The notes: generated by a model not told the origin, from the letters alone. A stretch of DNA of 9,676 nt from JAXGQD01 sp964574395 (GCA_964574395.1 CAZNNL010000062.1:1-9676); one strand, 5' to 3'; positions 1 to 6,427 are shown, counted from the stretch's first letter. Numbers and translations are program-made.

Positions 1-16
1 GGTGGTGTGAGAGGTC

Positions 17-39
17 GGCTAGCCAATTAATGACTAGCC
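17..39. repeat. small inverted repeat downstream of the dioxygenase gene
   Basis: GGCTAG at 17-22 pairs with CTAGCC at 34-39, and an inner CA/TG pair extends the stem past one mismatch. Neither strand has a run of T directly after the stem. It may end transcription of a plus-strand gene lying left of the window, or of the minus-strand dioxygenase gene, but the evidence is weak. I see nothing else in positions 1-66. Confidence 0.25.
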
Positions 40-66
40 TCCTACTCGATTTTGTACGTAATACGT

Positions 67-834
67 TTAACTGAAAAGATAAGACGTCATAGAAATCGAT
101 CCCATTTGTCTCACGTGATTAAAAACTTCTACATTATCACTGGCGTCACGTGCACCAAGTATGTAGAGCAAAGGGTTATAGTGATCTGGCGTTGGCACTG
201 CATAACGCGCCAATGGATGATCCTGATAGTTGGCCAATGCAGCGTGGTCCCTACCAAGAATTTTATCGTGAACCCAAGCGTCAAAGGCATCCGCATCAGC
301 AGTTCCACCTTCGAGATCCCATTCAACGCGCCGTAAATTGTGAACGATGTTGCCGCTCCCAATTATGAGATAACCTTGGGAACGTAAAGATTTCAACCGC
401 TCACCAAGCTGCAACAACTCTTGACCATGTGCACGCATTAAAATGCGCAGCTGTACCACAGGAATGTCTGCTTCGGGATACATGTGTTTAAGCACTGACC
501 AGGTCCCATGATCAATTCCCCAGCTGTCATCAAGCTTTACGTCGCTTCCTAAAATACTTTGGACAGCTTCGGTTAATTCAAGACTGCCGGATGGTCGATA
601 CTTGACTTTATAAAGCTCCTCAGGGAAACCATACATATCGTAGATTTGTTTGGGCTTGTCCGCGGATTGAACATCCGTTTGGTCACCATACCAATGAGCT
701 GAGATAGCAAGTATGGCTTTCGGTTTTGTTAACTGCTCACCAAGCTCTTTCCATTTGCGCGTGATGGCAGAATCTTCTAGTGCGACCATTGGGCTACCAT
801 GTCCCACAAACATTAGGGGCATTAACTCTTTCAT
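67..834 (-). CDS. ygiD: YgiD/DODA-type extradiol aromatic ring-opening dioxygenase
   Basis: This 255-residue protein matches the class III extradiol dioxygenase family (LigB fold) typified by E. coli YgiD, a 4,5-DOPA dioxygenase; its length is normal for the family. The conserved metal-site histidines are visible: H12 in GHGSP, H47 in SAHW, H165 in IVHNLR and H218 in PTPDHYNPLL. H109 in the DHG motif is the probable acid/base residue. Related enzymes use a mononuclear metal and O2 to cleave catechol-type rings, and no signal peptide is seen, so it should be cytosolic. The start is supported by GAGG (complement of 842-845) eight bases upstream. It is transcribed divergently from the Mur ligase gene. 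The true substrate cannot be read from sequence; DOPA-like activity is by family analogy only. An O2-consuming enzyme sits oddly beside anaerobe-type genes. Confidence 0.9.
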   Translation of the reverse strand: MKELMPLMFVGHGSPMVALEDSAITRKWKELGEQLTKPKAILAISAHWYGDQTDVQSADKPKQIYDMYGFPEELYKVKYRPSGSLELTEAVQSILGSDVKLDDSWGIDHGTWSVLKHMYPEADIPVVQLRILMRAHGQELLQLGERLKSLRSQGYLIIGSGNIVHNLRRVEWDLEGGTADADAFDAWVHDKILGRDHAALANYQDHPLARYAVPTPDHYNPLLYILGARDASDNVEVFNHVRQMGSISMTSYLFS

Positions 835-911
835 GCTCTTACCTCGTACTTAGAAATATTCATCACTTTTTGATTAATCTTCAGTACATTTAATAATAAC
901 AGCTTCTCTGC

Positions 912-941
912 ATGATATGATTAACTTATCTTAACTTTCAA
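912..941 (-). promoter_or_regulatory. candidate promoter of the dioxygenase gene
   Basis: Read on the minus strand, TTGAAA (complement of 936-941) is followed after 18 bases by TATCAT (complement of 912-917). Each hexamer matches the sigma-A consensus at five of six positions. The start site would fall near 905, giving a leader of about 70 bases. This is inferred from sequence only. Confidence 0.4.
913..921 (+). promoter_or_regulatory. candidate extended -10 promoter of the Mur ligase gene
   Basis: TGATATGAT at 913-921 matches the extended -10 element TGnTATAAT with one mismatch and predicts a start near 928. No good -35 hexamer precedes it. A weaker alternative is TTGATT at 870-875 with TAATAA at 894-899. 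The ribosome site AAGGAG lies at 949-954, four bases before the ATG. The element overlaps the candidate -10 of the divergent gene. Confidence 0.35.
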
Positions 942-958
942 GAAATTTAAGGAGATTT

Positions 959-2482
959 ATGGAATACAAAGCTCTATCCGTTTATGTGGATGCTTTGCGC
1001 AATGCTGGTTTACTGAAACAAGCAGATGTAAAGCTTGATGCATATAATTCGACTATCCACTACCTAACATACAATTCCAAAGAAGTAATAGAAAAAACAC
1101 TTTATGTATGTAAGGGCGCACACTTTAAAGCTGAATATTTAGATGAGGCTTTGGCAAAAGGGGCGCTTGCTTACGTCAGCGAAACGGCATACCGCACAGA
1201 TGCTGCCTGCCTTTTGGTCTTCGATGTGCGTAAGGCCATGGCTGTCCTAGCCAATCTGTTTTATGAAGAACCTTGGCGCGCTTTTCGCTTAACCGGTATC
1301 ACCGGCACCAAAGGGAAGTCTACCGTTGTTCATTATCTAAAAGCCATCTTGGATGAAGAACTGTCCTCACTAAAAGAGAAGCCCAGCGGACTTGTCTCCT
1401 CGATACGCATCGTGGACGGTGTGCTTGACGAAGAAGCGCACCTAACAACGCCTGAGAGCCTGGTACTCATGAAACATTTAGCCAATGCTAGGGAAGCAAA
1501 TCTGCAGTACGTAACCATGGAAGTTTCAAGTCAAGCATTAAGATATGAGCGTGTCGCGGGCATCATGTTTGATATTGGTGTTTTTATTAATATTTCAGAA
1601 GACCACATCAGTCCTGAAGAACATAGTGATTATCAAGATTATTTTGATGCTAAACTTAGCATTTTTCGCCAATCAAAACATGCGATTTATAATAAGGATA
1701 TGGCTGAAGCTGAGGTGGTTTCAGAAGCTGCCCGTTCATCTAAGACTCAGGCTTGCTTTTCAACACTGGATGACACGGCGGATTACTTCGCAAGCAAGAT
1801 TATTAAGCAGGACTTAGGCTTTTCTTTCACCGTCAAGCTTCGCGGGCAAGAAGAAGCGTTTAGTCTACCCGCACCCGGAAGTTTTAACATTGAGAACGCA
1901 CTTGCTGCGCTAGCGGTGGCGGATTACTATGGCATTTCAGTTGCATCTATGAAAAAAGGCTTGGCAGACGTACATGTTGACGGACGCATGGAATACTTTG
2001 CCAGCCAAAATCGTCAGCTTGCAATCCTGGTGGATTATGCGCATAACAAACTCAGTTTCGAACGTATTTTTGAATCAATCAAAACGGAGTATCCAGATTT
2101 CAGTATCTGCACAATTTTTGGTTGTGGTGGTGGCAAAGCATTGCCAAGGCGCGCCCAGCTAGGGAAAGCTGCCGCACGCATGACTGAGCGCATTATTCTC
2201 ACGTCAGAAGATCCTGGTTATGAAGATCCAGCAGATATAGCTGAAGATATAGGCCAACATATCAGAGCAGAAGGGAAAACCTATGAGTATCTTGAAAATC
2301 GTGGCGATGCGATAGCACATGCTATCAACACGAGTTCAGAAAAAACAATTATTTTAGTTTTAGGCAAAGGTGGTGAGCGGTATCAGAAGATAGGTGCAGA
2401 CTGGGTAGCGGGTCCTTCGGATTTAGATTATGCTGCGCAGTTGATTGCAGAATACGATAAACAAAATCCTACAAAATTATAA
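959..2482 (+). CDS. murE: UDP-N-acetylmuramyl-tripeptide synthetase, L-lysine type (MurE)
   Basis: This Mur ligase of 507 residues should add the third amino acid to UDP-MurNAc-L-Ala-D-Glu in the cytoplasm, using ATP. Visible motifs in order are: an N-terminal UDP-binding domain (about 1-105); the ATP loop TGTKGKST (115-122); TTPES (163-167); MEVSSQAL (187-194); the probable carbamylated lysine K232; DYAHN (359-363); and the amino-acid-selecting loop TSEDPGYEDP (415-424). Diaminopimelate-adding enzymes carry DNPR in that loop. The sequence here, and the N-terminal region, resemble streptococcal MurE, whose loop as I recall it reads ADDPNYEDP, so L-lysine is the likely substrate. The usual uridine-site DSR is NSK (39-41). 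No other wall genes adjoin it, so it lies outside a division/cell-wall cluster. A specialised Mur ligase acting on another substrate is possible but less likely. Confidence 0.85.
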   Translation: MEYKALSVYVDALRNAGLLKQADVKLDAYNSTIHYLTYNSKEVIEKTLYVCKGAHFKAEYLDEALAKGALAYVSETAYRTDAACLLVFDVRKAMAVLANLFYEEPWRAFRLTGITGTKGKSTVVHYLKAILDEELSSLKEKPSGLVSSIRIVDGVLDEEAHLTTPESLVLMKHLANAREANLQYVTMEVSSQALRYERVAGIMFDIGVFINISEDHISPEEHSDYQDYFDAKLSIFRQSKHAIYNKDMAEAEVVSEAARSSKTQACFSTLDDTADYFASKIIKQDLGFSFTVKLRGQEEAFSLPAPGSFNIENALAALAVADYYGISVASMKKGLADVHVDGRMEYFASQNRQLAILVDYAHNKLSFERIFESIKTEYPDFSICTIFGCGGGKALPRRAQLGKAAARMTERIILTSEDPGYEDPADIAEDIGQHIRAEGKTYEYLENRGDAIAHAINTSSEKTIILVLGKGGERYQKIGADWVAGPSDLDYAAQLIAEYDKQNPTKL

Positions 2483-2501
2483 GCAGTGCTGCTTGTGCAA
2501 G

Positions 2502-2515
2502 TTGATTTGAATCAA
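2502..2515. promoter_or_regulatory. FNR-type operator, perfect TTGAT-N4-ATCAA palindrome
   Basis: The sequence TTGATTTGAATCAA matches both arms of the classic FNR consensus without a mismatch. Its centre (2508.5) lies 41.5 bp before the start site predicted by the TAGAAT -10 element, as in class II FNR-activated promoters where the regulator replaces the -35 contact. An FNR-type regulator is encoded just downstream of hcp, so it is the obvious ligand. This is a sequence match; binding is inferred. Confidence 0.75.
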
Positions 2516-2537
2516 TGAATTTAGCAAAGAACATCGT

Positions 2538-2543
2538 TAGAAT
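2538..2543 (+). promoter_or_regulatory. predicted -10 element of the hcp promoter
   Basis: TAGAAT matches the TATAAT consensus at five of six positions and places the start site near 2550. No recognisable -35 hexamer lies 17 bp upstream; the FNR box overlaps that zone instead, as expected for an activator-dependent promoter. TATCAT at 2550-2555 is a possible alternative -10 but gives poorer spacing to the operator. Confidence 0.55.
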
Positions 2544-2555
2544 TTCATGTATCAT

Positions 2556-2585
2556 GCTCAGTTTGGTTTTGCCAAAATAATGAGC
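2556..2585 (+). other. hairpin in the predicted hcp leader
   Basis: GCTCA (2556-2560) pairs with TGAGC (2581-2585), and inside it TTTGG (2562-2566) pairs with CCAAA (2572-2576). The structure ends ten bases before the AGGAGG ribosome site (2595-2600), which it does not cover. It may stabilise the transcript; no known riboswitch class is recognised. Confidence 0.35.
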
Positions 2586-2606
2586 TAAATTATCAGGAGG
2601 AAATCC

Positions 2607-4244
2607 ATGAGTCAAATGTTTTGTTATCAATGTCAGGAAACAGTCGGCAACGTAGGTTGTACAAAAAGCGGTGCCTGCGGTAAAAAGCCTGAAATCTCAA
2701 ATCGTCAAGATATGATGATTTGGTTGACCAAAGGTCTATCCAGCGTTCTCGTTCGTCTACGCGCAGAGGGACAGGAAGTTTCTAAAGAGATTAACCATCT
2801 AGTGACGCTTAATCTTTTTACAACCATTACCAATGCGAATTTTGATGGTGAAGTGTTTTTAAATCGTCAACGTGAAACAATCGCGACTACCGTAGCTCAA
2901 ATCGCACGCTTAAATAATAAAGAAGGTCTACCCGAAGCAGCGCTTTGGACCTCAACAGACGAGGCTGAACTTGACGAAAAATCGTTGACAGTCGGTGTTT
3001 TATCAACAGCTGATGAAAATATCCGCAGTCTGAGAGAATTGATCGTTTATGGTTTGAAAGGTATGTCTGCTTATACAAAACATGCGAACGTACTTCTAGC
3101 TGACGATGAGAAAGTTGACATCTTTATCCAAGAAGCCATGGCAGCTACTTTAGACGATAGCTTAACACTTGACGACCTTGTTGCTTTGACCTTGAAAACA
3201 GGTGAGTATGGCGTGGCAGGTATGGCTTTGCTAGACGGAGCCAACAGCGGCACTTATGGCAATCCTGAAATCACCACGGTAAAAATTGGCGTTGGCACCC
3301 GTCCTGGTATTTTGATTTCCGGTCATGACCTGCGCGACTTAGAAATGCTTCTTGAGCAAAGTAAAGACGCAGGTATCGACATCTACACTCACAGTGAAAT
3401 GTTGCCCGCTAACTACTATCCAGCACTCAAAAAATATCCACACCTCTACGGTAACTATGGTAATGCATGGTGGCATCAACTCAAGGAGTTCGAGAGCTTT
3501 AACGGTCCTATTCTGATGACTACAAACTGCATCGTTCCTCCCAAGGCTTCTTACATTGACAGACTTTACACAAGTGGTTCAGCCGGCTACCCAGGCTGCA
3601 AACATATTCCTGGTGAAATTGGCGAAACCAAAGACTTCAGCGAAATTATTGAACACGCTAAGCGCTCGGCTGCTCCTACAGAAATTGAAACAGGAACTAT
3701 CGTCGGTGGTTTCGCACACGAGCAAGTATTTGCTTTAGCTGACCAAGTTGTTGAAGCGGTAAAATCTGGCGCCATCACAAAATTTGTGGTTATGGCAGGC
3801 TGTGACGGTCGTCATAAAGAACGCGATTACTACACGGAGTTTGCGAAAGCGCTTCCTGAATCAGCTGTTATTCTAACCGCTGGCTGTGCCAAATATCGTT
3901 ACAACAAGCTCGGCTTGGGCGATATCAACGGTATTCCCCGCGTCTTGGATGCAGGTCAATGCAATGACTCTTATTCATTAGCGTTAATCGCTCTGAAATT
4001 GCAAGAAGTCTTTGGCCTCGAAAGCATCAACGACCTACCTATCGTTTACAACATCGCATGGTATGAGCAAAAGGCTGTCATTGTACTCCTAGCACTGCTC
4101 TATCTCGGCGTGAAGAACATTCACCTAGGACCAACATTGCCTGCATTCCTTAGCCCTGCGGTCGTGAACGTACTGGTTGAAAATTTCGGCATTGCTGGCA
4201 TTAGCAATGTTGAAGACGACATTAATAATTTAATTCTGGCATAA
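2607..4244 (+). CDS. hcp: hybrid cluster protein (hydroxylamine/NO reductase, class I)
   Basis: This is a full-length, 545-residue prismane protein. The N-terminal cysteines C6, C9, C18 and C24 show the C-x2-C-x8-C-x5-C spacing of class I Hcp, which holds a conventional Fe-S cluster. All seven hybrid-cluster ligands known from Desulfovibrio Hcp can be matched: H240, E264, C308, C399 (persulfide position), C427, C452 and E487. Nothing essential is missing. Hcp proteins are cytoplasmic, reduce hydroxylamine in vitro, and in E. coli act as an NO reductase that also drives S-nitrosylation. AGGAGG at 2595-2600 is ideally placed six bases before the ATG. A perfect FNR box lies upstream and the probable regulator follows. 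No Hcr-type NADH partner reductase is in the window, so the electron donor is unknown. Confidence 0.97.
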   Translation: MSQMFCYQCQETVGNVGCTKSGACGKKPEISNRQDMMIWLTKGLSSVLVRLRAEGQEVSKEINHLVTLNLFTTITNANFDGEVFLNRQRETIATTVAQIARLNNKEGLPEAALWTSTDEAELDEKSLTVGVLSTADENIRSLRELIVYGLKGMSAYTKHANVLLADDEKVDIFIQEAMAATLDDSLTLDDLVALTLKTGEYGVAGMALLDGANSGTYGNPEITTVKIGVGTRPGILISGHDLRDLEMLLEQSKDAGIDIYTHSEMLPANYYPALKKYPHLYGNYGNAWWHQLKEFESFNGPILMTTNCIVPPKASYIDRLYTSGSAGYPGCKHIPGEIGETKDFSEIIEHAKRSAAPTEIETGTIVGGFAHEQVFALADQVVEAVKSGAITKFVVMAGCDGRHKERDYYTEFAKALPESAVILTAGCAKYRYNKLGLGDINGIPRVLDAGQCNDSYSLALIALKLQEVFGLESINDLPIVYNIAWYEQKAVIVLLALLYLGVKNIHLGPTLPAFLSPAVVNVLVENFGIAGISNVEDDINNLILA

Positions 4245-4245
4245 T
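4237..4245 (+). promoter_or_regulatory. candidate extended -10 promoter for the FNR-type regulator gene
   Basis: TGGCATAAT overlaps the hcp stop codon and matches the extended -10 element TGnTATAAT with one mismatch; ACGACA (4216-4221) is a weak -35 with an 18-base spacer. A start near 4252 would place the hairpin at 4270-4326 inside the regulator's own leader. It may be a chance match, since it consists largely of hcp codons. Confidence 0.3.
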
Positions 4246-4269
4246 TAACAGAGCCATAACACAAGCCTT

Positions 4270-4326
4270 GCTCCTCAGGGTCAGCACTCCGCTCAAGTGG
4301 ATGGTTGACCTAGGGGGAGCTTTTTT
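4270..4326 (+). terminator. intrinsic terminator or attenuator between hcp and the regulator gene
   Basis: GCTCC (4270-4274) pairs with GGAGC (4316-4320); after a small internal loop GGTCA (4279-4283) pairs with TGACC (4306-4310), and CACT/AGTG may form the tip. Six T follow at 4321-4326. This fits a Rho-independent terminator for hcp. It ends only 22 bases before the regulator start, so that gene depends on readthrough or on a promoter close to the hcp stop codon. Confidence 0.7.
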
Positions 4327-4348
4327 ATCGAACGAAATGGAGTAGGCC

Positions 4349-5044
4349 ATGGCACACCATCGAAAAACCTGTTTAGCCTGTGAAGATCACCAATTGTGTA
4401 TCTATCGCATACCTGCTTTTGCCAAAATTAGTAAAGAAGATGCGATGGCCATGGTGCGCCTTGTGAATCATCGCGAATATGCCAAGGGTGAGGTGGTATT
4501 CAACGAAGGTGAGCGTTCACAATTTTTGATTTTTTTTCGTTATGGCAAAATCAAACTTGTTCGCTATGGTCTCGACGGGGAAGAATCGCTGGTCGACATC
4601 CTTGGAAAAGGTGATATCTATGGCGGAGACGAAATTTTTATTGATCGTGACTACTCAGAAACGGGTGTGGTTGCGGAAGAAACCGGTGTCTGCATGATAC
4701 GTAAAGATGAGATTCGTGCACTAACCTTGGAACGCCCCTATATTGGCTTGCGGCTTGCTGAATACCTCAACCAAAAACTACTACAAAATAGGCGATTGAT
4801 GGAAATAATTAGCACCAAAGATACCTTGCGAAAGCTGGTTATGTTCTTGGTTTATTACGCGGATTTGAATGAAACGCTTGAACTAGAGATCAGCCAAGCT
4901 GACATCGCCAACTCAATTAATCTAACGAAAGAGACCGTTAACCGTAAACTTGCGGAACTTCAAAATGCAGCGCTTATTCAAGTTAACGGTAAGAAAAAAT
5001 TAAACATCCTGTCCATGACTGGCCTTAACGCATATTTAAGCTGA
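4349..5044 (+). CDS. FNR-type Crp/Fnr family regulator with four-cysteine Fe-S motif
   Basis: This 231-residue protein has the Crp/Fnr layout: a cyclic-nucleotide-like beta-roll (about 22-125), a dimer helix (about 128-150) and a C-terminal helix-turn-helix (about 181-205). The N-terminus carries C8, C11 and C17 with the C-x2-C-x5-C spacing of E. coli FNR C20/C23/C29. C115 in GVCMI aligns with FNR C122. These are the four [4Fe-4S] ligands of FNR, so it probably senses O2 and possibly NO. The recognition helix, ETVNR (195-199), keeps the FNR contacts E and R but has N where FNR has S. GGAG at 4339-4342 supports the start. It is likely to act on the FNR box ahead of hcp. HcpR-like regulators of hcp are an alternative, but the cysteines and operator favour FNR. 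Confidence 0.88.
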   Translation: MAHHRKTCLACEDHQLCIYRIPAFAKISKEDAMAMVRLVNHREYAKGEVVFNEGERSQFLIFFRYGKIKLVRYGLDGEESLVDILGKGDIYGGDEIFIDRDYSETGVVAEETGVCMIRKDEIRALTLERPYIGLRLAEYLNQKLLQNRRLMEIISTKDTLRKLVMFLVYYADLNETLELEISQADIANSINLTKETVNRKLAELQNAALIQVNGKKKLNILSMTGLNAYLS

Positions 5045-5053
5045 TTTTTAACT

Positions 5054-5081
5054 AGATTTAAGCTTGAATGCTTAGATTTTT
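5054..5081 (+). terminator. weak terminator-like hairpin after the regulator gene
   Basis: TAAGC (5059-5063) and GCTTA (5070-5074) pair around the loop TTGAAT. With two G-T pairs the stem reaches ten pairs (5054-5079). The T run at 5077-5081 partly overlaps the stem, so termination strength is doubtful. Confidence 0.35.
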
Positions 5082-5238
5082 CTAGAAGGCTGTGAGAATA
5101 TCTGCTTTTTATTTACAAAATGCTCAGCTAAAATTAACAAAGATTCCAAAAGGCTGTTGCCCTTTATATGGTTTTTGTATTTAAACTGAATCAGATAAGG
5201 AGTAACAATTAAACTCAATGGAGAAACAGGAGATTTAA
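5082..5238 (+). promoter_or_regulatory. control region of the mgl operon
   Basis: No promoter stands out. Candidates are TAAAAT at 5129-5134 (weak T-rich -35) and TTGCCC at 5157-5162 followed by an AT-rich stretch, TATTTAAA, at 5178-5185. A small hairpin, AAAGGC/GCCCTTT, lies near 5149-5165. Two ribosome-site-like motifs are present: AAGGAG at 5197-5202, and AGGAG at 5228-5232, which is correctly spaced for mglB. I see no clear catabolite-repression operator or sugar-repressor palindrome. Confidence 0.35.
5218..5238 (+). other. possible six-codon leader ORF abutting mglB
   Basis: ATG at 5218 opens a frame encoding MEKQEI that stops with TAA at 5236-5238, directly touching the mglB ATG. The upstream AAGGAG (5197-5202) is 15 bases away, longer than ideal. 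The mglB ribosome site lies within this frame, so translating it would affect mglB initiation. It could easily be chance. Confidence 0.2.
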
Positions 5239-6360
5239 ATGAAGAAAATTATCGTAGCTCTTTTATCTGCCGCTATGGTTCTAGGTCTCGTCGCTTGTGG
5301 CGGTGGTACAACCACAACAGCTGCACCCGCTGAAACCACAACAGCCGCTGCTGGCGAAACCGCGACTGCTAGCGATTTGAACGTTGGTGTTTTCTACTAT
5401 ACTTTTGCAGACACCTACATCTCAAGTGTTCGTGACGCTGTAGACAAACAACTTAATGGTGCAGGCATCAAGTTTGAGAACTTTGATGGTAATGGCGACC
5501 AAAAAACACAATCAGAGCAAGTTTCTACTGCTTTGGCTAAAGGCATCAACATGCTAGTTGTTAACCTTGTTGAAACCAGCTCTTTAGATGCTGCTCAAGA
5601 CATCGTTTCATTAGCTAAAGAAAAGAACATCCCTCTCTTGTTCTTCAACCGTGAAGTACAAGACGAAATCATCAAATCTTATGATAACGCTGCTTTTATC
5701 GGCACCGACGCTGCTGAAGCTGGACACATGCAAGGTAAAATGATTGCTGAATATCTCTTAGCCGATTATGACAAATTCGACCTTAATAAGGATGGCAACA
5801 TTTCCTACATCATGTTCAAAGGTGAGATGGGTAACCCAGAAGCTGAAATGCGCACACAATTCGGTGTTGAAGACGCTGATGCTGGCCTCACCGCTGCTGG
5901 TAAACCTGCACTCGTATTCTATGATGAAGCTAACGCAGATAAATATCTGGTAGACAAAGATGGCCAATGGTCAGCTAAAGCTGCTAACGAATACATGACC
6001 ACTGTTCTAGCGAACTACAACGATGCTAACAACAACATGGTTGAACTCGTTATTGCAAATAACGATGGTATGGCTGAAGGTGCAATCGCAGCTCTTGAAG
6101 GCGCTGGCTACAATAACGATGCAGAAAAGGTAATTCCTGTCTTCGGTGTTGACGCCACTGATGCTGCTAAAGATTTAATCTCAAAAGGCAAAATGGCCGG
6201 TACCATCAAACAAGACGCAGAAGGCATGGCTGCAGCAATTGCTAAACTCTGTGCTAGCATTAAAGATGGCAAGGGCTTATTGGAAGATTTAGGCGACCTA
6301 CAAATGGACGCTGGCGTTTCCAAAATCCGTATTCCTTACCAAGTTTACTTGGGTGAGTAA
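5239..6360 (+). CDS. mglB: galactose/methyl-galactoside ABC transporter substrate-binding lipoprotein
   Basis: This 373-residue periplasmic-binding-protein-family lipoprotein captures sugar outside the membrane for MglA/MglC. A signal peptide ends at the lipobox LVAC (17-20) with lipidated C20, followed by a Thr/Ala-rich tether (about 24-44). The calcium loop DLNKDGNIS (181-189) matches the DLNKDGQIQ loop of E. coli MglB, which is diagnostic for galactose/glucose-binding proteins. Other shared landmarks are FFN (135-137), GTDAAEAG (155-162), R205, W244, NND (274-276) and FGVDA (302-306). Three sugar-contact positions differ by my alignment: N199 for His152, E201 for Asp154 and Q325 for Asn256. 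Galactose, glucose or a related hexose is therefore likely, but exact specificity is open. AGGAG sits six bases before the ATG. Codon use is more biased than in mglA, suggesting high expression. Confidence 0.92.
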   Translation: MKKIIVALLSAAMVLGLVACGGGTTTTAAPAETTTAAAGETATASDLNVGVFYYTFADTYISSVRDAVDKQLNGAGIKFENFDGNGDQKTQSEQVSTALAKGINMLVVNLVETSSLDAAQDIVSLAKEKNIPLLFFNREVQDEIIKSYDNAAFIGTDAAEAGHMQGKMIAEYLLADYDKFDLNKDGNISYIMFKGEMGNPEAEMRTQFGVEDADAGLTAAGKPALVFYDEANADKYLVDKDGQWSAKAANEYMTTVLANYNDANNNMVELVIANNDGMAEGAIAALEGAGYNNDAEKVIPVFGVDATDAAKDLISKGKMAGTIKQDAEGMAAAIAKLCASIKDGKGLLEDLGDLQMDAGVSKIRIPYQVYLGE

Positions 6361-6393
6361 TCTCATAACTATGCTTGCATAATTGTGTAGTAT

Positions 6394-6427
6394 CAGCCGT
6401 CGCTCTAGAGTGACGGCTGTATTTTTT
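6394..6427 (+). terminator. intergenic terminator between mglB and mglA
   Basis: CAGCCGTC (6394-6401) pairs perfectly with GACGGCTG (6412-6419). Inner G-T, C-G and T-A pairs close a four-base loop, and T6 follows at 6422-6427. In binding-protein transporter operons such hairpins commonly allow partial readthrough and protect the upstream message, giving an excess of binding protein. I see no strong promoter between it and mglA. Confidence 0.8.

Noticed and set aside
52..336. Plus-strand open frame of 94 codons overlapping the dioxygenase gene
   Set aside because: It is antisense to the conserved C-terminal half of the dioxygenase, including H218, and its composition is not protein-like.
870..883. 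A second FNR box ahead of the Mur ligase gene (TTGAT at 870-874)
   Set aside because: The second arm does not match: after four bases the sequence is CTTCA rather than ATCAA. It is only a half-site, which is expected by chance in AT-rich DNA.
2481..2494. AAGCA-GTGC-TGCTT as the terminator of the Mur ligase gene
   Set aside because: The stem is five pairs and no T tract follows; the next bases run into the FNR box.
2580..2588. ATG-AGC-TAA micro-ORF in the hcp leader
   Set aside because: It has two codons, no ribosome site, and falls in the 3' arm of the leader hairpin.
5086..5157. Direct repeat AAGGCTGT at 5086-5093 and 5150-5157 as a paired regulator site
   Set aside because: The match is only eight bases with different flanks and no palindromic character; a chance repeat is likely.
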